Assembly: GCF_019904235.1 (NCBI RefSeq)
Contig: NZ_CP063202.1
Span: forward strand, 3,224,001 to 3,288,000
DNA: 64,000 bases
Direction of reading: 5' to 3'
Source of the DNA: Erythrobacter sp. SCSIO 43205
GTDB lineage: Bacteria; Pseudomonadota; Alphaproteobacteria; Sphingomonadales; Sphingomonadaceae
A model generated the notes under the pieces. It was not told the DNA's origin, ran no database searches, and saw only the letters and a program-made list of their open reading frames with translations. Position numbers and translations under genes: made by a program. Shown one piece after another: positions 26,839-34,200 of this stretch; the stretch's first letter is position 1, and each line of letters starts with the position of its first letter.

Positions 26839-26901
26839 GATGAGACCAAACACTCGCTAAGCCAAAACCCAAGCGTGTCTCAATTTATCTGACGACGGAC
26901 A
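26839..26901 (-). repeat. Right inverted repeat of the IS3-like element
   Basis: Imperfect partner of 25448-25512; read on the minus strand it begins TGTCCGTCGTCAG and includes TTGAGACACG and GAGTGTTTGGTCTCATC. Confidence 0.65.
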
Positions 26902-26995
26902 GCTCATGCAATTGCAAGAGCGCATGTCGAGCCTGAACGAGAGGTCTCAAGGGCTCATTCTGTTATCCGATGACTTCACTGCAAAGACTGCGTGA
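26902..26995 (+). pseudogene. C-terminal scrap of a gene cut by the IS
   Basis: Immediately after the IS end a frame runs on without a start at the border and ends at 26993-26995, with the last 30 residues polar and helical (MQLQERMSSLNERSQGLI near its start). Its end overlaps the start of the E2-like gene by 26 bases, the arrangement of an operon. It may be the tail of the gene that preceded the E2 gene before the IS joined. The family is not recognised. An internal ATG at 26906 would give only 29 aa. Confidence 0.3.
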
Positions 26996-27770
26996 AGCAG
27001 CGCCCAATTGGTCGAAGATAAAATCTAGCAGTAGCGCGCGCCTTCGAATTGAGGTGAAGCAACCTGAGGCAGATGGGACTTCGGGAAGGAGAACATTTGA
27101 CCTCTCAGTGACTCAACATCAGGGTGGGCATGTTACCATCCAAGAAACAGCCCAGCACGAGCAACTTCCGGCATGCTGCGTTGAAAGACACATCAATCGT
27201 GACGGTACATTCTGTCTCTATCTGGCTTCAACAAATCCAATCACCAATGAGGCTGACGCTCAATGATGGTGGTCGGGGCTTCGAGACTTTCTGAATCACC
27301 AAGGCTTCGTGGAGAGGCGTGGCTTCTGGCCCCCGAATGCGCAGCTCTCACATGGGAACGCAGCGGCGGACACACAGATTGAAATGGAAGGGATAGCCGA
27401 TCCCAACGGCTTTAGGCAGGAGGTTTTGGACGGCATATTCTTGCACAAAGGATGGCTCGGAGAACACTTGCCGAGGCTTTCCAAATCAGGTGGGAAAGTG
27501 GTCAATTCAAGAGGACCGTGCCCAAGGCTTTGTCAGAATCGACATCGCCCTGCCTACAGACGAGACTGTTCAAAGAAGCGCTGTACGGACGACTGCCCCA
27601 AAGGCCATCGGCCGATAACTAGGGCGGATTGTCCGATGCGAGAAAGCGTCGAAGCGCTTGTCTTGCTAGAGCACAAAAGGCGAAAGCAGGAAGGACAGTT
27701 TATCGCATATCTGAAGAAAGAAGGCGTTGAGTGCTGTGGCACCGTTCCGAGGTGCCCTCTACACAAGTGA
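26970..27770 (+). pseudogene. Prokaryotic E2 (ubiquitin-conjugating-like) family protein with an in-frame TGA
   Basis: One frame from ATG 26970 to 27770 is interrupted only by TGA at 27264-27266. The first part ends with HEQLPACCVERHINRDGTFCLYLA. The second continues WWSGLRDFLNHQGFVERRGFWPPNAQLSHG and ends in a cysteine-rich tail (CPRLC, CSKKRCTDDC, CPM, ECCGTVPRCPL). The ERHINxDGxFCL segment, the WWxxLxxFL helix and the WPPxxxLSHG motif match what I recall of bacterial E2-fold proteins in ubiquitin-like conjugation operons, with a zinc-binding tail. No E1 (ThiF), JAB peptidase or ubiquitin-like gene is nearby, so this is probably a decayed remnant. CGA (Arg) to TGA by one transition would explain the stop. 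Gene reality is likely; the family call is moderate. Confidence 0.55.
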
Positions 27771-28211
27771 CAAAGCCCTTCTGCGCAAACTTCGGATTGC
27801 GATCTCCTGTATTGAACCCGCAAGCTATGGCGGCTTCGATGGTCCCTGCCCAAAACCTGACCCTAGCACACCCCACTTAGGATCCAGCCGAACAATGAGC
27901 GAAAACGCCTCAAACATAACCGAATTTCGGGATAAGGCCGAACGGGCTTTAGCCTTTAAGGGTCTGATTATTAAGCTGAAAGCTCTGGTGCGCTTACGGG
28001 ACCCGAAATACTCGTCTAAAATGCTGATAAATCAGTGATTTCGACGAGGGTAATTTGTTCATGCCCCCCCCGCCATGCCCCCACCAAAATTTGTGGAAAT
28101 GTGAGTCCGGGATTGTGACTCGAACAGGGTATTTTAGAGCCCCTTTATGCACCGGATTCGCTGACACGGAACACGAAATTTCCGTCCCTGTCAGGCGATC
28201 CGGAGCTGGTC
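27771..28211. other. 441-bp gap after the E2 remnant, no supported gene
   Basis: A 47-codon frame at 27895-28038 (plus, starting MSENASNITEF, basic and helical) has no convincing ribosome site and no recognised family. An 8-bp inverted pair ATTTCGGG/CCCGAAAT brackets part of it. Long C runs near 28065 are notable. No promoter or RNA gene could be assigned with confidence. Confidence 0.4.
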
Positions 28212-28460
28212 TCATCTGCATCGACCCTGAAGCCATTCGTCGATCTCGTGCTCAATCCACGCGACCGAACGACCGCCCAGGCGAACCGACTTCGGAAACC
28301 TGCCTTCATCCATCCATCGGTAGACCGTGGACCGGCCCAGGCCGGTCCGATGCAGGACCTCTCGTAGCCTCAGGAACCGGCTGATTTTGGGCCTCTGGGA
28401 GCACCCATGATCTGAGTCAGCGAGAAACGGCATCGACAATTGCTCGATCTCATTCGCCAT
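28212..28460 (-). CDS. AlpA-family DNA-binding regulator (excisionase-like)
   Basis: 82 aa from ATG 28458-28460 (a longer frame to 28523 adds 21 residues). The C-terminal half is the AlpA/MerR-like helix-turn-helix: FLRLREVLHRTGLGRSTVYRWMDEGRFPKSVRLG then WIEHEIDEWL. AlpA proteins regulate excision or transfer genes of prophages and integrative elements. Its start overlaps the end of the upstream 109-aa gene by 11 bases. Along with Ssb nearby it marks this stretch as a remnant of an integrative or conjugative element. Confidence 0.85.
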   Translation of the reverse strand: MANEIEQLSMPFLADSDHGCSQRPKISRFLRLREVLHRTGLGRSTVYRWMDEGRFPKSVRLGGRSVAWIEHEIDEWLQGRCR

Positions 28461-28779
28461 GGTCGACTCCCTCTGGACGGGGTGCGACAAGGCCAAGGCG
28501 GACGAGCCTACGGTGATAGGCATCGACCACTAGATCGCGCAAATCGGTTTCGGGATGGTACGTGAGCAACGCATCCAGCGCGACAGTGATGAAGATGTTC
28601 TGACGCACAGGATCGGTGGCAGGTGTGCGCAAGTCTGCCTCCATATCGCGCATCCATGCATCGTGAATGCAATCGCCAACCACGATGCTGCTGCTGACCC
28701 CACGCTCGCGCGCTTGGGCCTTTATCCAGTCGTCAACTTGAGCGGTAACGTAAGTTTGTAAACAATGATTCCTTTTCAT
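28450..28779 (-). CDS. Small hypothetical protein, mobile-element associated
   Basis: 109 aa. The N-terminus MKRNHCLQTYVTAQVDDWIKAQARERGVS looks like a short beta-strand plus helix, as in ribbon-helix-helix plasmid proteins (MobC/CopG-like). The rest is helical and ends in basic residues followed by RPEGVDHGE. It overlaps alpA by 11 bases and should be co-transcribed with it. I do not recognise a defined family; an RHH-type DNA-binding accessory of transfer or partition is a guess from fold and place. Confidence 0.55.
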   Translation of the reverse strand: MKRNHCLQTYVTAQVDDWIKAQARERGVSSSIVVGDCIHDAWMRDMEADLRTPATDPVRQNIFITVALDALLTYHPETDLRDLVVDAYHRRLVRLGLVAPRPEGVDHGE

Positions 28780-29447
28780 TTATCCAAGTCCTTTTGTTCA
28801 AAGAACCTGGCTCACCCTTGCGAAACGCAACGACCAATGTAAGTCGCGGGTCACCTGTAGGAAAATGAAAAGTTCGGCAGTAGTTTCAATCGCTTGGATG
28901 TCTCTGACTTGCGACTGATTTGCGAATCCAAATCGTAAGTCAGGTTCAAATTAGAAGATGCACACCCCGAAATTGACGTCCAAAGCCATGATAATAAACA
29001 AGAAACTTCTGCGGCACCGCTGCGTACGGTGTGCTGGGTCAAGCCCATTCTCAATTGCGGATCAGTGACCAGTTGCTTACCGGGCCAGATTATTGGAGAA
29101 AATGCTTTCGTTTCAAAACGGAAGCGTAGCGCAGCGTCGCCTTTAGCGGCGGAACTTTTTGTTCAGAACCGAGATATTCGGACGAGAATTTTCCTCAAAT
29201 GTTCCGAAATGGGGACCAAATAGCCAACATCAGTGGCCAATGTTCTGGCCTGCTTGGATATGACGGCAAAGGAGCAAGATGTATTGTCCGGCGCAATGGA
29301 CCGACATGCCAGAATGTTTGATCTTTATCGAATCCAGGGGCGACCGATTATGCGTCCAACTTTCGCACTGCGCCATCGCCATCCTTCACCCCTGTGAACA
29401 TGAGAATAGGACAGGAACCGTTGCCGGTCCCTGCCCTGCTCATGCGG
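28780..29447. other. 668-bp gap in mobile-element debris
   Basis: No convincing gene. The stretch contains an imperfect hairpin at 28904-28943 (CTGACTT...AAGTCAG arms) and a TTGACC-type promoter-like box beside the 15-bp motif at 29020-29034, read toward the 28450-28779 gene. Reading frames of 60-70 codons on both strands lack ribosome sites and family signals. Confidence 0.4.
29020..29034 (-). repeat. 15-bp motif, copy 1 of 2
   Basis: CTGCGTACGGTGTGC occurs here and, identical, at 52706-52720. In both copies the minus strand has TTGAC 5-8 bases upstream of it, a likely -35 box, and both lie upstream of minus-strand mobile-element genes (here 28450-28779, there the tandem recombinases). Probably a shared promoter or operator element. 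Confidence 0.5.
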
Positions 29448-29669
29448 TCAGAACTCGTCTGACATCGCCCCGTGGATGGTGTGCACCACGCGCGCTGCAA
29501 GGTGCGCCGGAAGTACATTGTAATCGCCCTCATCCAGGGCAAAATATCCAAGGCGCTTGTCCTCGATAATGTGCTGATCGAAGAAGCTGTGCAGCGCCCG
29601 CCCCTCTGCCACAGCCAGTGCGGCAAAGTAGCGATCCGAAGTCGAAGTGCGTTGAAATTGCGTAGCCAT
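29448..29669 (-). CDS. Small hypothetical protein (73 aa)
   Basis: The ATG at 29669 has a strong AGGAGG site five bases upstream, which supports translation. The protein is helical and acidic (RYFAALAVAEGRALHSFFDQ, then DKRLGYFALDEGDYNVLPA), with no signal peptide or membrane segment. I do not recognise a family. It follows ssb on the same strand after a 308-base gap that holds a long hairpin, in a mobile-element setting, so a plasmid- or ICE-maintenance or anti-restriction role is possible but unsupported. Confidence 0.6.
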   Translation of the reverse strand: MATQFQRTSTSDRYFAALAVAEGRALHSFFDQHIIEDKRLGYFALDEGDYNVLPAHLAARVVHTIHGAMSDEF

Positions 29670-29711
29670 AATTTCCTCCTGATGTCTGCCGTTGACGGCA
29701 GGAGCAGGACG

Positions 29712-29862
29712 GATGGGCGTGCGGCCGGCGGGTCAGGGATCGTCCTGAAGGGCGACCGCGAAGCGGCGGTAGGGGTTACGATTTTGTCGGACCGCAGCGG
29801 AGCGAAGGGGAGGCAAAATGGTGGGACCCTGCCGTCCTTGATGCGCCGGTTGCACGCCCATC
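29712..29862. ncRNA. Candidate structured RNA or transfer/replication site: nested long hairpin
   Basis: Between ssb and the 73-aa gene (a 308-base gene-free stretch) the arms at 29712-29729 and 29845-29862 are complementary over 18 bases with two mismatches. Inside them CAGGG (29734) pairs with CCCTG (29827) and ATTTTG (29781) with CAAAAT (29814), all properly nested. Local mini-hairpins CCGCGAAGCGG and CCGCAGCGG sit within. This could be a small RNA, a long 5' leader of the 73-aa gene, or a single-strand origin or oriT-like structure of an old mobile element. Seen: the pairing. Inferred: any function. Confidence 0.4.
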
Positions 29863-29918
29863 ATAATGGGACAACCGTGAGCCAGGCCCCTCCCCTTTAG
29901 GTCTGATAGAGCAACAGA

Positions 29919-29953
29919 AGAGGGGCGCTGTCCGGTCTGGACAGCGCCCCTCT
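29919..29953. terminator. Perfect 15-bp hairpin downstream of ssb
   Basis: AGAGGGGCGCTGTCC and GGACAGCGCCCCTCT form an uninterrupted 15-bp stem with a 5-base loop, ending 24 bases past the ssb stop. No clear T run on either side, but its strength makes it a likely transcription stop or mRNA-end protector for ssb. Confidence 0.6.
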
Positions 29954-29977
29954 GATGGGCATCGATGATGGAATATG

Positions 29978-30376
29978 TCAGTCGATCTCGGGAGCGTCGG
30001 TATTGTCGTTGTCGTCGCTCGAACCACTGCCGCGGGAGAGAAAGTCGATCTTGTCGGCGAGGATCTCGGTACCGTAGCGCGTGACCCCGTCCTTATCCTC
30101 CCACTGGGTGTAGTGGATGCGGCCCTGGACGCTGACCAGCTGGCCCTTGGAGCAGTACTGGCCGACGGTCTTAGCGAGGCCGTTGAAGCAGGTCACCCGG
30201 TGGAACTCGCTTTCCTTGGCGGTGTAGCCGTTCTTGTCCTTGTAGGTCTGACCGTCCTTGTCGCGCAGCGGGCGATCGGTGACGACGGTGATCCCGGTAA
30301 CACTGGTGCCGCCCTGGGTCGTACGGGCTTCCGGATCGCGGGCGAGGCGGCCGGTGATGATGGCGATATTGGTCAT
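29978..30376 (-). CDS. ssb: Single-stranded DNA-binding protein
   Basis: 132 aa. The OB fold is complete: MTNIAIITGRLARDPEARTTQGG, FHRVTCFNGLAKTVGQYCSKGQLVSVQGRIHYTQWEDKDG, then the acidic C-terminal tail SDDNDNTDAPEID. The canonical DDDIPF tip that recruits partner proteins is absent, and the tail ends EID. That, together with the AlpA neighbour, points to a plasmid/ICE-type Ssb rather than the housekeeping copy. It would coat single-stranded DNA during transfer or replication of a mobile element. Confidence 0.93.
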   Translation of the reverse strand: MTNIAIITGRLARDPEARTTQGGTSVTGITVVTDRPLRDKDGQTYKDKNGYTAKESEFHRVTCFNGLAKTVGQYCSKGQLVSVQGRIHYTQWEDKDGVTRYGTEILADKIDFLSRGSGSSDDNDNTDAPEID

Positions 30377-30657
30377 GAGCTGTATCCTTCAGTTCCTCAA
30401 ACCGGAGACCATCTCCGGCTTGCGAACATCCAGAAGAAGCAGGGCATGGGAGGACTGCACCGCAGGCCCACAGACCTGTCTGGTGGCCAAGGGAAACCTG
30501 TTCCTGACGGGTGGTGCGGGCAGGCGTGCGAAGCGCGACCACACGGCCGTCAAAGGAACGGGTTGCTGTCCTCAGCTGACCTGCTTTATGGAATGTTCGC
30601 GACAAATGCCGGATGGGTATCGGGTGTGGGTCTGAAGGTGCCAAGACCCCGCTGAAA

Positions 30658-30861
30658 TCAGCTTACCCCATCGCCTGCCGATGCCGCCAGGAGATCCATC
30701 GAGTTGCAGGCTGCTTCCCGGTTTTCCTCGTTCTCGAACGCCACGTCGAGGTCGGGGGCGTACCCGAACATGTGCTGGAGCGACCACAGGGCAAAGCGCT
30801 TGCCCCGGTCCAATTCTGGCTCGGCTAGCGTCGACTTTGCGCCCCAGTATCGGACGTTCAG
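30658..30861 (-). pseudogene. C-terminal fragment of an unrecognised protein
   Basis: A 66-codon frame on the minus strand has protein-like sequence (RYWGAKSTLAEPELDRGKRF, then ALWSLQHMFGYAPDLDVAFE, then NEENREAACN) ending in a stop at 30658-30660. A TAA closes it upstream and no start codon lies in it, so it appears to be the tail of a truncated gene. The residue pattern is much more protein-like than the competing frames on this strand. Family not recognised. It belongs with the mobile-element debris around ssb. Confidence 0.4.
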
Positions 30862-31082
30862 GCACCGTTATCCTTGAACAGAAAGCAGACTGAATGCGAT
30901 AGAGATTTTTACGAAATGATTGTGCCATTTTGCGCCACGCAAGAAAAACTGATCTATCGTATTCACTCGCGAATAAGGATCGCCGCCCTCCAAATCATAG
31001 TTATGAGCCTTGAGGCCCATCGGCGCAGTACTGGTTTTGCATGACCCAACGTCCGGTATTGGTTAAAAACGGAAGCCATACT

Positions 31083-32540
31083 TTAAAGCAGCTTTTTGAA
31101 GACGCCCAAAAACTTGCCGGTTTTGTTGGAATAAGGGGGCAGCAATTGCCCCAGCATGTTCACACCGGACTGCCGAAAAACCGGTTTGAAGTGGGAAAAG
31201 CGCTCGAAGCTGGATGGCCCGAGATAGCTTCCGATGCCGCTATTGCCGATCCCGCCGAAAGGAAGGCTGCGCTGGAACACATGCATCACGGTTCCATTGA
31301 GTGTGACGCCCCCGGCATGAGTTTCTTCGAGAATGGCTTGCCGCGCGCGATTGTCCTTGCCGAAATGATAAAGCGCCAGCGGTCGTTCGCCCCGGTTGAT
31401 GTATCGGATCACGTCCTCGGCTGAGCGATAGGGCATGACCGGCAGGATCGGCCCGAAAATCTCTTCCTGCATCAGCGCCATCTCGTCAGAAACATTCAAC
31501 ACGGCCTGCGGAGCCATCCGGTTGCGGTTGGGGAATAGCCCATCGCCATCGCCAGCAAGATTGATGATGGTGGCACCCTTGCTGCGCGCATCATCCAGCA
31601 GGCCGGTCAGGCGCTGATACTGGCGCTGATTGATAATGCTGGTGAAATCGGCATTGTCTTCGATGTCAGTGTAGCAATTGGCCACCCGTTCACCCATCTG
31701 CTCGACAAAACTGTCCAGCATGCTCTCATGAACGAAGGCATAGTCCGCCCCGATGCAGGTCTGTCCGGCATTGAGGAGCTTGCCGAATACCAGGCTCTCG
31801 CACACTTTGGGAAGCGATGCGGACGGATCGATGATAACCGGACATTTGCCGCCCAGCTCAAGCGTGATCGGAGTGAGATTGGCGGCTGCGGCTGCGGCCA
31901 CCTTCTTGCCGATCATGGGTGAACCGGTAAACAGAAGATGGTCGAAGGGCAGCGACGTCATATGGCCGGCCAGCTCAGCCTGACCCAGAACCACCGCCAG
32001 TTCTTCTTCGGAAAAATACCTCGCTGCCAGCCGCGCCATCGTCTCGGCTGAGCGTGCGGATACCTCGCTAGGCTTGGCGATGATGCGGTTGCCCGCAGCC
32101 AGTGCCCCTGCCGCTCCGGCAAAGACTGTGCCGTAGGGGTAATTCCAGGTGCCCAAAATACCGACAACGCCCAGCGGTTGGGGGTGCAGATACGATTTTC
32201 CCGGCTTGCCAAAAATGTCTGTCTTGACGCGGCGTTTCTTCATCCATCTGCGCAAATGCCGCCGCGCATATTTCACCTCGGACAAGACCAGCATCATGTC
32301 GGTTAATACAGTTTCGTGGCGGCTACGAATGCCGAAATCAGCCGCCGCCGCCTGGATCATCTCCTCCTCATGCGTCTCGAACATGGTGCCGAGCCGGGCG
32401 AGAAGATCCATCCGCTCTTCATAGCTGCGCGATACACGCTCACGAGTTAGCGCTTGCTGCGTTTCGAACAGGCGCTGAAGCTCGGATGGCGAGGTTTCGG
32501 CCCCGCCGCTGCCTTTTGCATCACCATCTGTCATCAGCAT
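31083..32540 (-). CDS. Aldehyde dehydrogenase, coniferyl-aldehyde-dehydrogenase type
   Basis: 485 aa. The ALDH fold is complete: WNYPYGTVFAGAAGALAAGN for NAD binding, the general-base Glu in LELGGKCP, and the nucleophile in FGKLLNAGQTCIGADY (about Cys257). A second ATG two codons later (32534) sits better behind AGGAACG and may be the true start. The CalB-like subgroup acts on aromatic and aliphatic aldehydes, sometimes membrane-associated through the hydrophobic C-terminus. As the last gene of the eight-gene minus-strand run from the AraC regulator, it probably oxidises the aldehyde made by the PQQ alcohol dehydrogenase. It starts 8 bases after the lipoprotein gene. Confidence 0.88.
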   Translation of the reverse strand: MLMTDGDAKGSGGAETSPSELQRLFETQQALTRERVSRSYEERMDLLARLGTMFETHEEEMIQAAAADFGIRSRHETVLTDMMLVLSEVKYARRHLRRWMKKRRVKTDIFGKPGKSYLHPQPLGVVGILGTWNYPYGTVFAGAAGALAAGNRIIAKPSEVSARSAETMARLAARYFSEEELAVVLGQAELAGHMTSLPFDHLLFTGSPMIGKKVAAAAAANLTPITLELGGKCPVIIDPSASLPKVCESLVFGKLLNAGQTCIGADYAFVHESMLDSFVEQMGERVANCYTDIEDNADFTSIINQRQYQRLTGLLDDARSKGATIINLAGDGDGLFPNRNRMAPQAVLNVSDEMALMQEEIFGPILPVMPYRSAEDVIRYINRGERPLALYHFGKDNRARQAILEETHAGGVTLNGTVMHVFQRSLPFGGIGNSGIGSYLGPSSFERFSHFKPVFRQSGVNMLGQLLPPYSNKTGKFLGVFKKLL

Positions 32541-32548
32541 CGTTCCTG

Positions 32549-34183
32549 CTATTTGTCCTGATTGCCCTCATCGGTTCTGATCCGCATTGTGCCGAACAGG
32601 CCGCCCAGCACGATATCGCCGCCCGGGAGCATGCTGATGACCGAATAGGCGCCATTATAGGCCTGGCTCTTGCCCATCCGCAGGCGTGTGACGACTTCGC
32701 CGCTGTCCCAGTCAACGCCGGTCACTTCCCATTTTCCATCGACAAAACCGTTGACATAGGCTTGGTTTGAGCCACCTGAAATCATCGGAACGGTTGACGG
32801 GCTTGCGAGATCGGGATTGGCCCAGGCGCGTACCCAGCTGTCGCTTTCGGTATCCCATTGGAACTTTTCTGCCCCGGTTGGACCTTCGCGCGTAAAGCCG
32901 GATGTCACGACATTTTCCAGCATGGTCGGCAGTGGTGAAGGCAGTGTGTTGTTCACCACCATCGCGCCATAGCCATAGACTGCGACAGATTGTTCAGACT
33001 GCGCGCGTTCCAGATTTTCCTTGCCGAATGTGACTTTCATCTGGTCGGCAATACGGCGTGATTTGGTACCCGGTTTCTGCTCGAAACCTTCAGGGATGTC
33101 GTCGCGCCAGAAGGCGACCATATTCATGACTTGCTCACCATCGGTAATGACGACGAGCTTGTCTTCCTCACCGCCGAAACCCATCAGCGAGGGTGTCGAG
33201 CCCGAGCCATTGCCCAGGCTGACACCGCCCAGCTTGCCTTCGAAGCTGTCATATTCGGATGACCACGCGCCATTGCTGTCGGTATGCAATTGCGTGCCGT
33301 CCCACACCATTTTGTGCATGCGCTTGTTGGAAAGCACGTAAATGCCGCCATCCTTGTCAATCGCGATGCTATTGGTGACGCTCTCCTCGTCAGCCAGGCG
33401 GTGGATGATCGGATCGCCCTCAAACTCGCGATCAACCACGGCCACCACACCGCCCATCGTCACCATGACTATCATGCCATCATATGTCATGCCCAACCCG
33501 AATACGGCATCGGGATCTTCCATAGTGGGGTTGAAATACTCCGTGGGCAGGCGGAAGCGCGCTTTCTCGACCATCGGAGAGCGCGGATTACCGGCTTCCT
33601 CATCGGCGAAAACCACCACATCATTGTTGACCACGGTGTAGAAGTTCCCGTCACGGTCAGAGATGTTGTAGATTGCCGCACGGGCAACAACCTGTTCGAC
33701 ATAGCGCGGGTATTCTGCGTTGAGAAATTCGAGAATTTCCGCTTCGGTTTCCGCTTCATCCAGCCGCGCGACGGTTTTGGCCACGTCCTCGGCTGACATA
33801 TGCGGCTGGCCATTGATCGGTGTTTTGGCGATCAGTTCATATTTGCCGTCATTGACCAGAATTTTTGCCACCTGATTGTTGTTGGTGGCGATGATCACCT
33901 CTTCGCCGGACTCATATTTGGGCCCCTGAAGAATGGTGAGGTTGACCATCCCTCCGGCAACACGCTGAATCTGGCTTTCATCAAGCTCGTGAATGCCACG
34001 CGGCCCTTCGAAAGACAGCGAGTCCTGCTGTGCAGGGCCGAAATGGGTTGTGGCCAGTTCACTATCGACCAGAAACGGGTTCTTGGACGGCATTTGCGGG
34101 CTGCTGACCTCGGTCCCGCCATTGCAGGCCGCAAGAGCGAGCGTGAGTGGTAGCAGGGCGGTGGCGTTCAGGTGCATCTTCAT
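32549..34183 (-). CDS. Lipoprotein of unknown function, beta-propeller-like
   Basis: 544 aa with a lipoprotein signal (LTLALAACNGG, lipidated Cys20). The mature part has recurring strand patterns around short Asp/Gly turns (GMTYDGMIVMVTMGGVVAVVD, then NSIAIDKDGGIYVLSNKRMH), as in beta-propeller or PQQ-repeat-like proteins, but no catalytic motif is recognised. It lies 17 bases after the PQQ alcohol dehydrogenase and 8 before the aldehyde dehydrogenase. A periplasmic partner of the dehydrogenase (substrate delivery, PQQ or electron transfer) is a reasonable inference. There is no histidine-cysteine CxxCH motif, so it is not a cytochrome. Confidence 0.7.
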   Translation of the reverse strand: MKMHLNATALLPLTLALAACNGGTEVSSPQMPSKNPFLVDSELATTHFGPAQQDSLSFEGPRGIHELDESQIQRVAGGMVNLTILQGPKYESGEEVIIATNNNQVAKILVNDGKYELIAKTPINGQPHMSAEDVAKTVARLDEAETEAEILEFLNAEYPRYVEQVVARAAIYNISDRDGNFYTVVNNDVVVFADEEAGNPRSPMVEKARFRLPTEYFNPTMEDPDAVFGLGMTYDGMIVMVTMGGVVAVVDREFEGDPIIHRLADEESVTNSIAIDKDGGIYVLSNKRMHKMVWDGTQLHTDSNGAWSSEYDSFEGKLGGVSLGNGSGSTPSLMGFGGEEDKLVVITDGEQVMNMVAFWRDDIPEGFEQKPGTKSRRIADQMKVTFGKENLERAQSEQSVAVYGYGAMVVNNTLPSPLPTMLENVVTSGFTREGPTGAEKFQWDTESDSWVRAWANPDLASPSTVPMISGGSNQAYVNGFVDGKWEVTGVDWDSGEVVTRLRMGKSQAYNGAYSVISMLPGGDIVLGGLFGTMRIRTDEGNQDK

Positions 34184-34200
34184 TTCAGGTTCTCTCTTGA

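Larger units (their letters stand above)
25448..26901 (+). mobile_element. Defective IS3-family insertion sequence
   Basis: About 1454 bp with TG...CA ends. The left end (TGTTCCCCGTCAG) and the reverse complement of the right end (TGTCCGTCGTCAG) match, and the similarity continues through TGAGACA to GTTTGGTCTCATC, giving imperfect inverted repeats of about 63 bp. Inside are orfA and orfB in the overlapping arrangement typical of the family, orfB being damaged. No 3-bp target duplication is seen (TTG at left, GCT at right), so one flank has probably been lost by deletion or recombination. Confidence 0.8.

Noticed and set aside
25445..26904. Target-site duplication of the IS3-like element
   Set aside because: The three bases on each side (TTG and GCT) differ, and shifting the ends by one or two bases does not give a match.
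27727..28038. 103-codon plus-strand frame after the E2 remnant
   Set aside because: It overlaps the E2 tail, lacks a ribosome site and has no recognisable family; only a 47-codon part is even mildly protein-like.
28115..28129. tRNA-like T-loop (TTCGAGTC) on the minus strand
   Set aside because: Flanking bases do not form a T-stem, anticodon arm or acceptor stem, so this is not a tRNA or a clear tRNA-derived attachment site.
30171..30644. 157-codon minus-strand frame overlapping ssb
   Set aside because: It shadows the ssb coding frame over much of its length and is Arg/Pro/His-rich in the way of out-of-frame GC-rich DNA.
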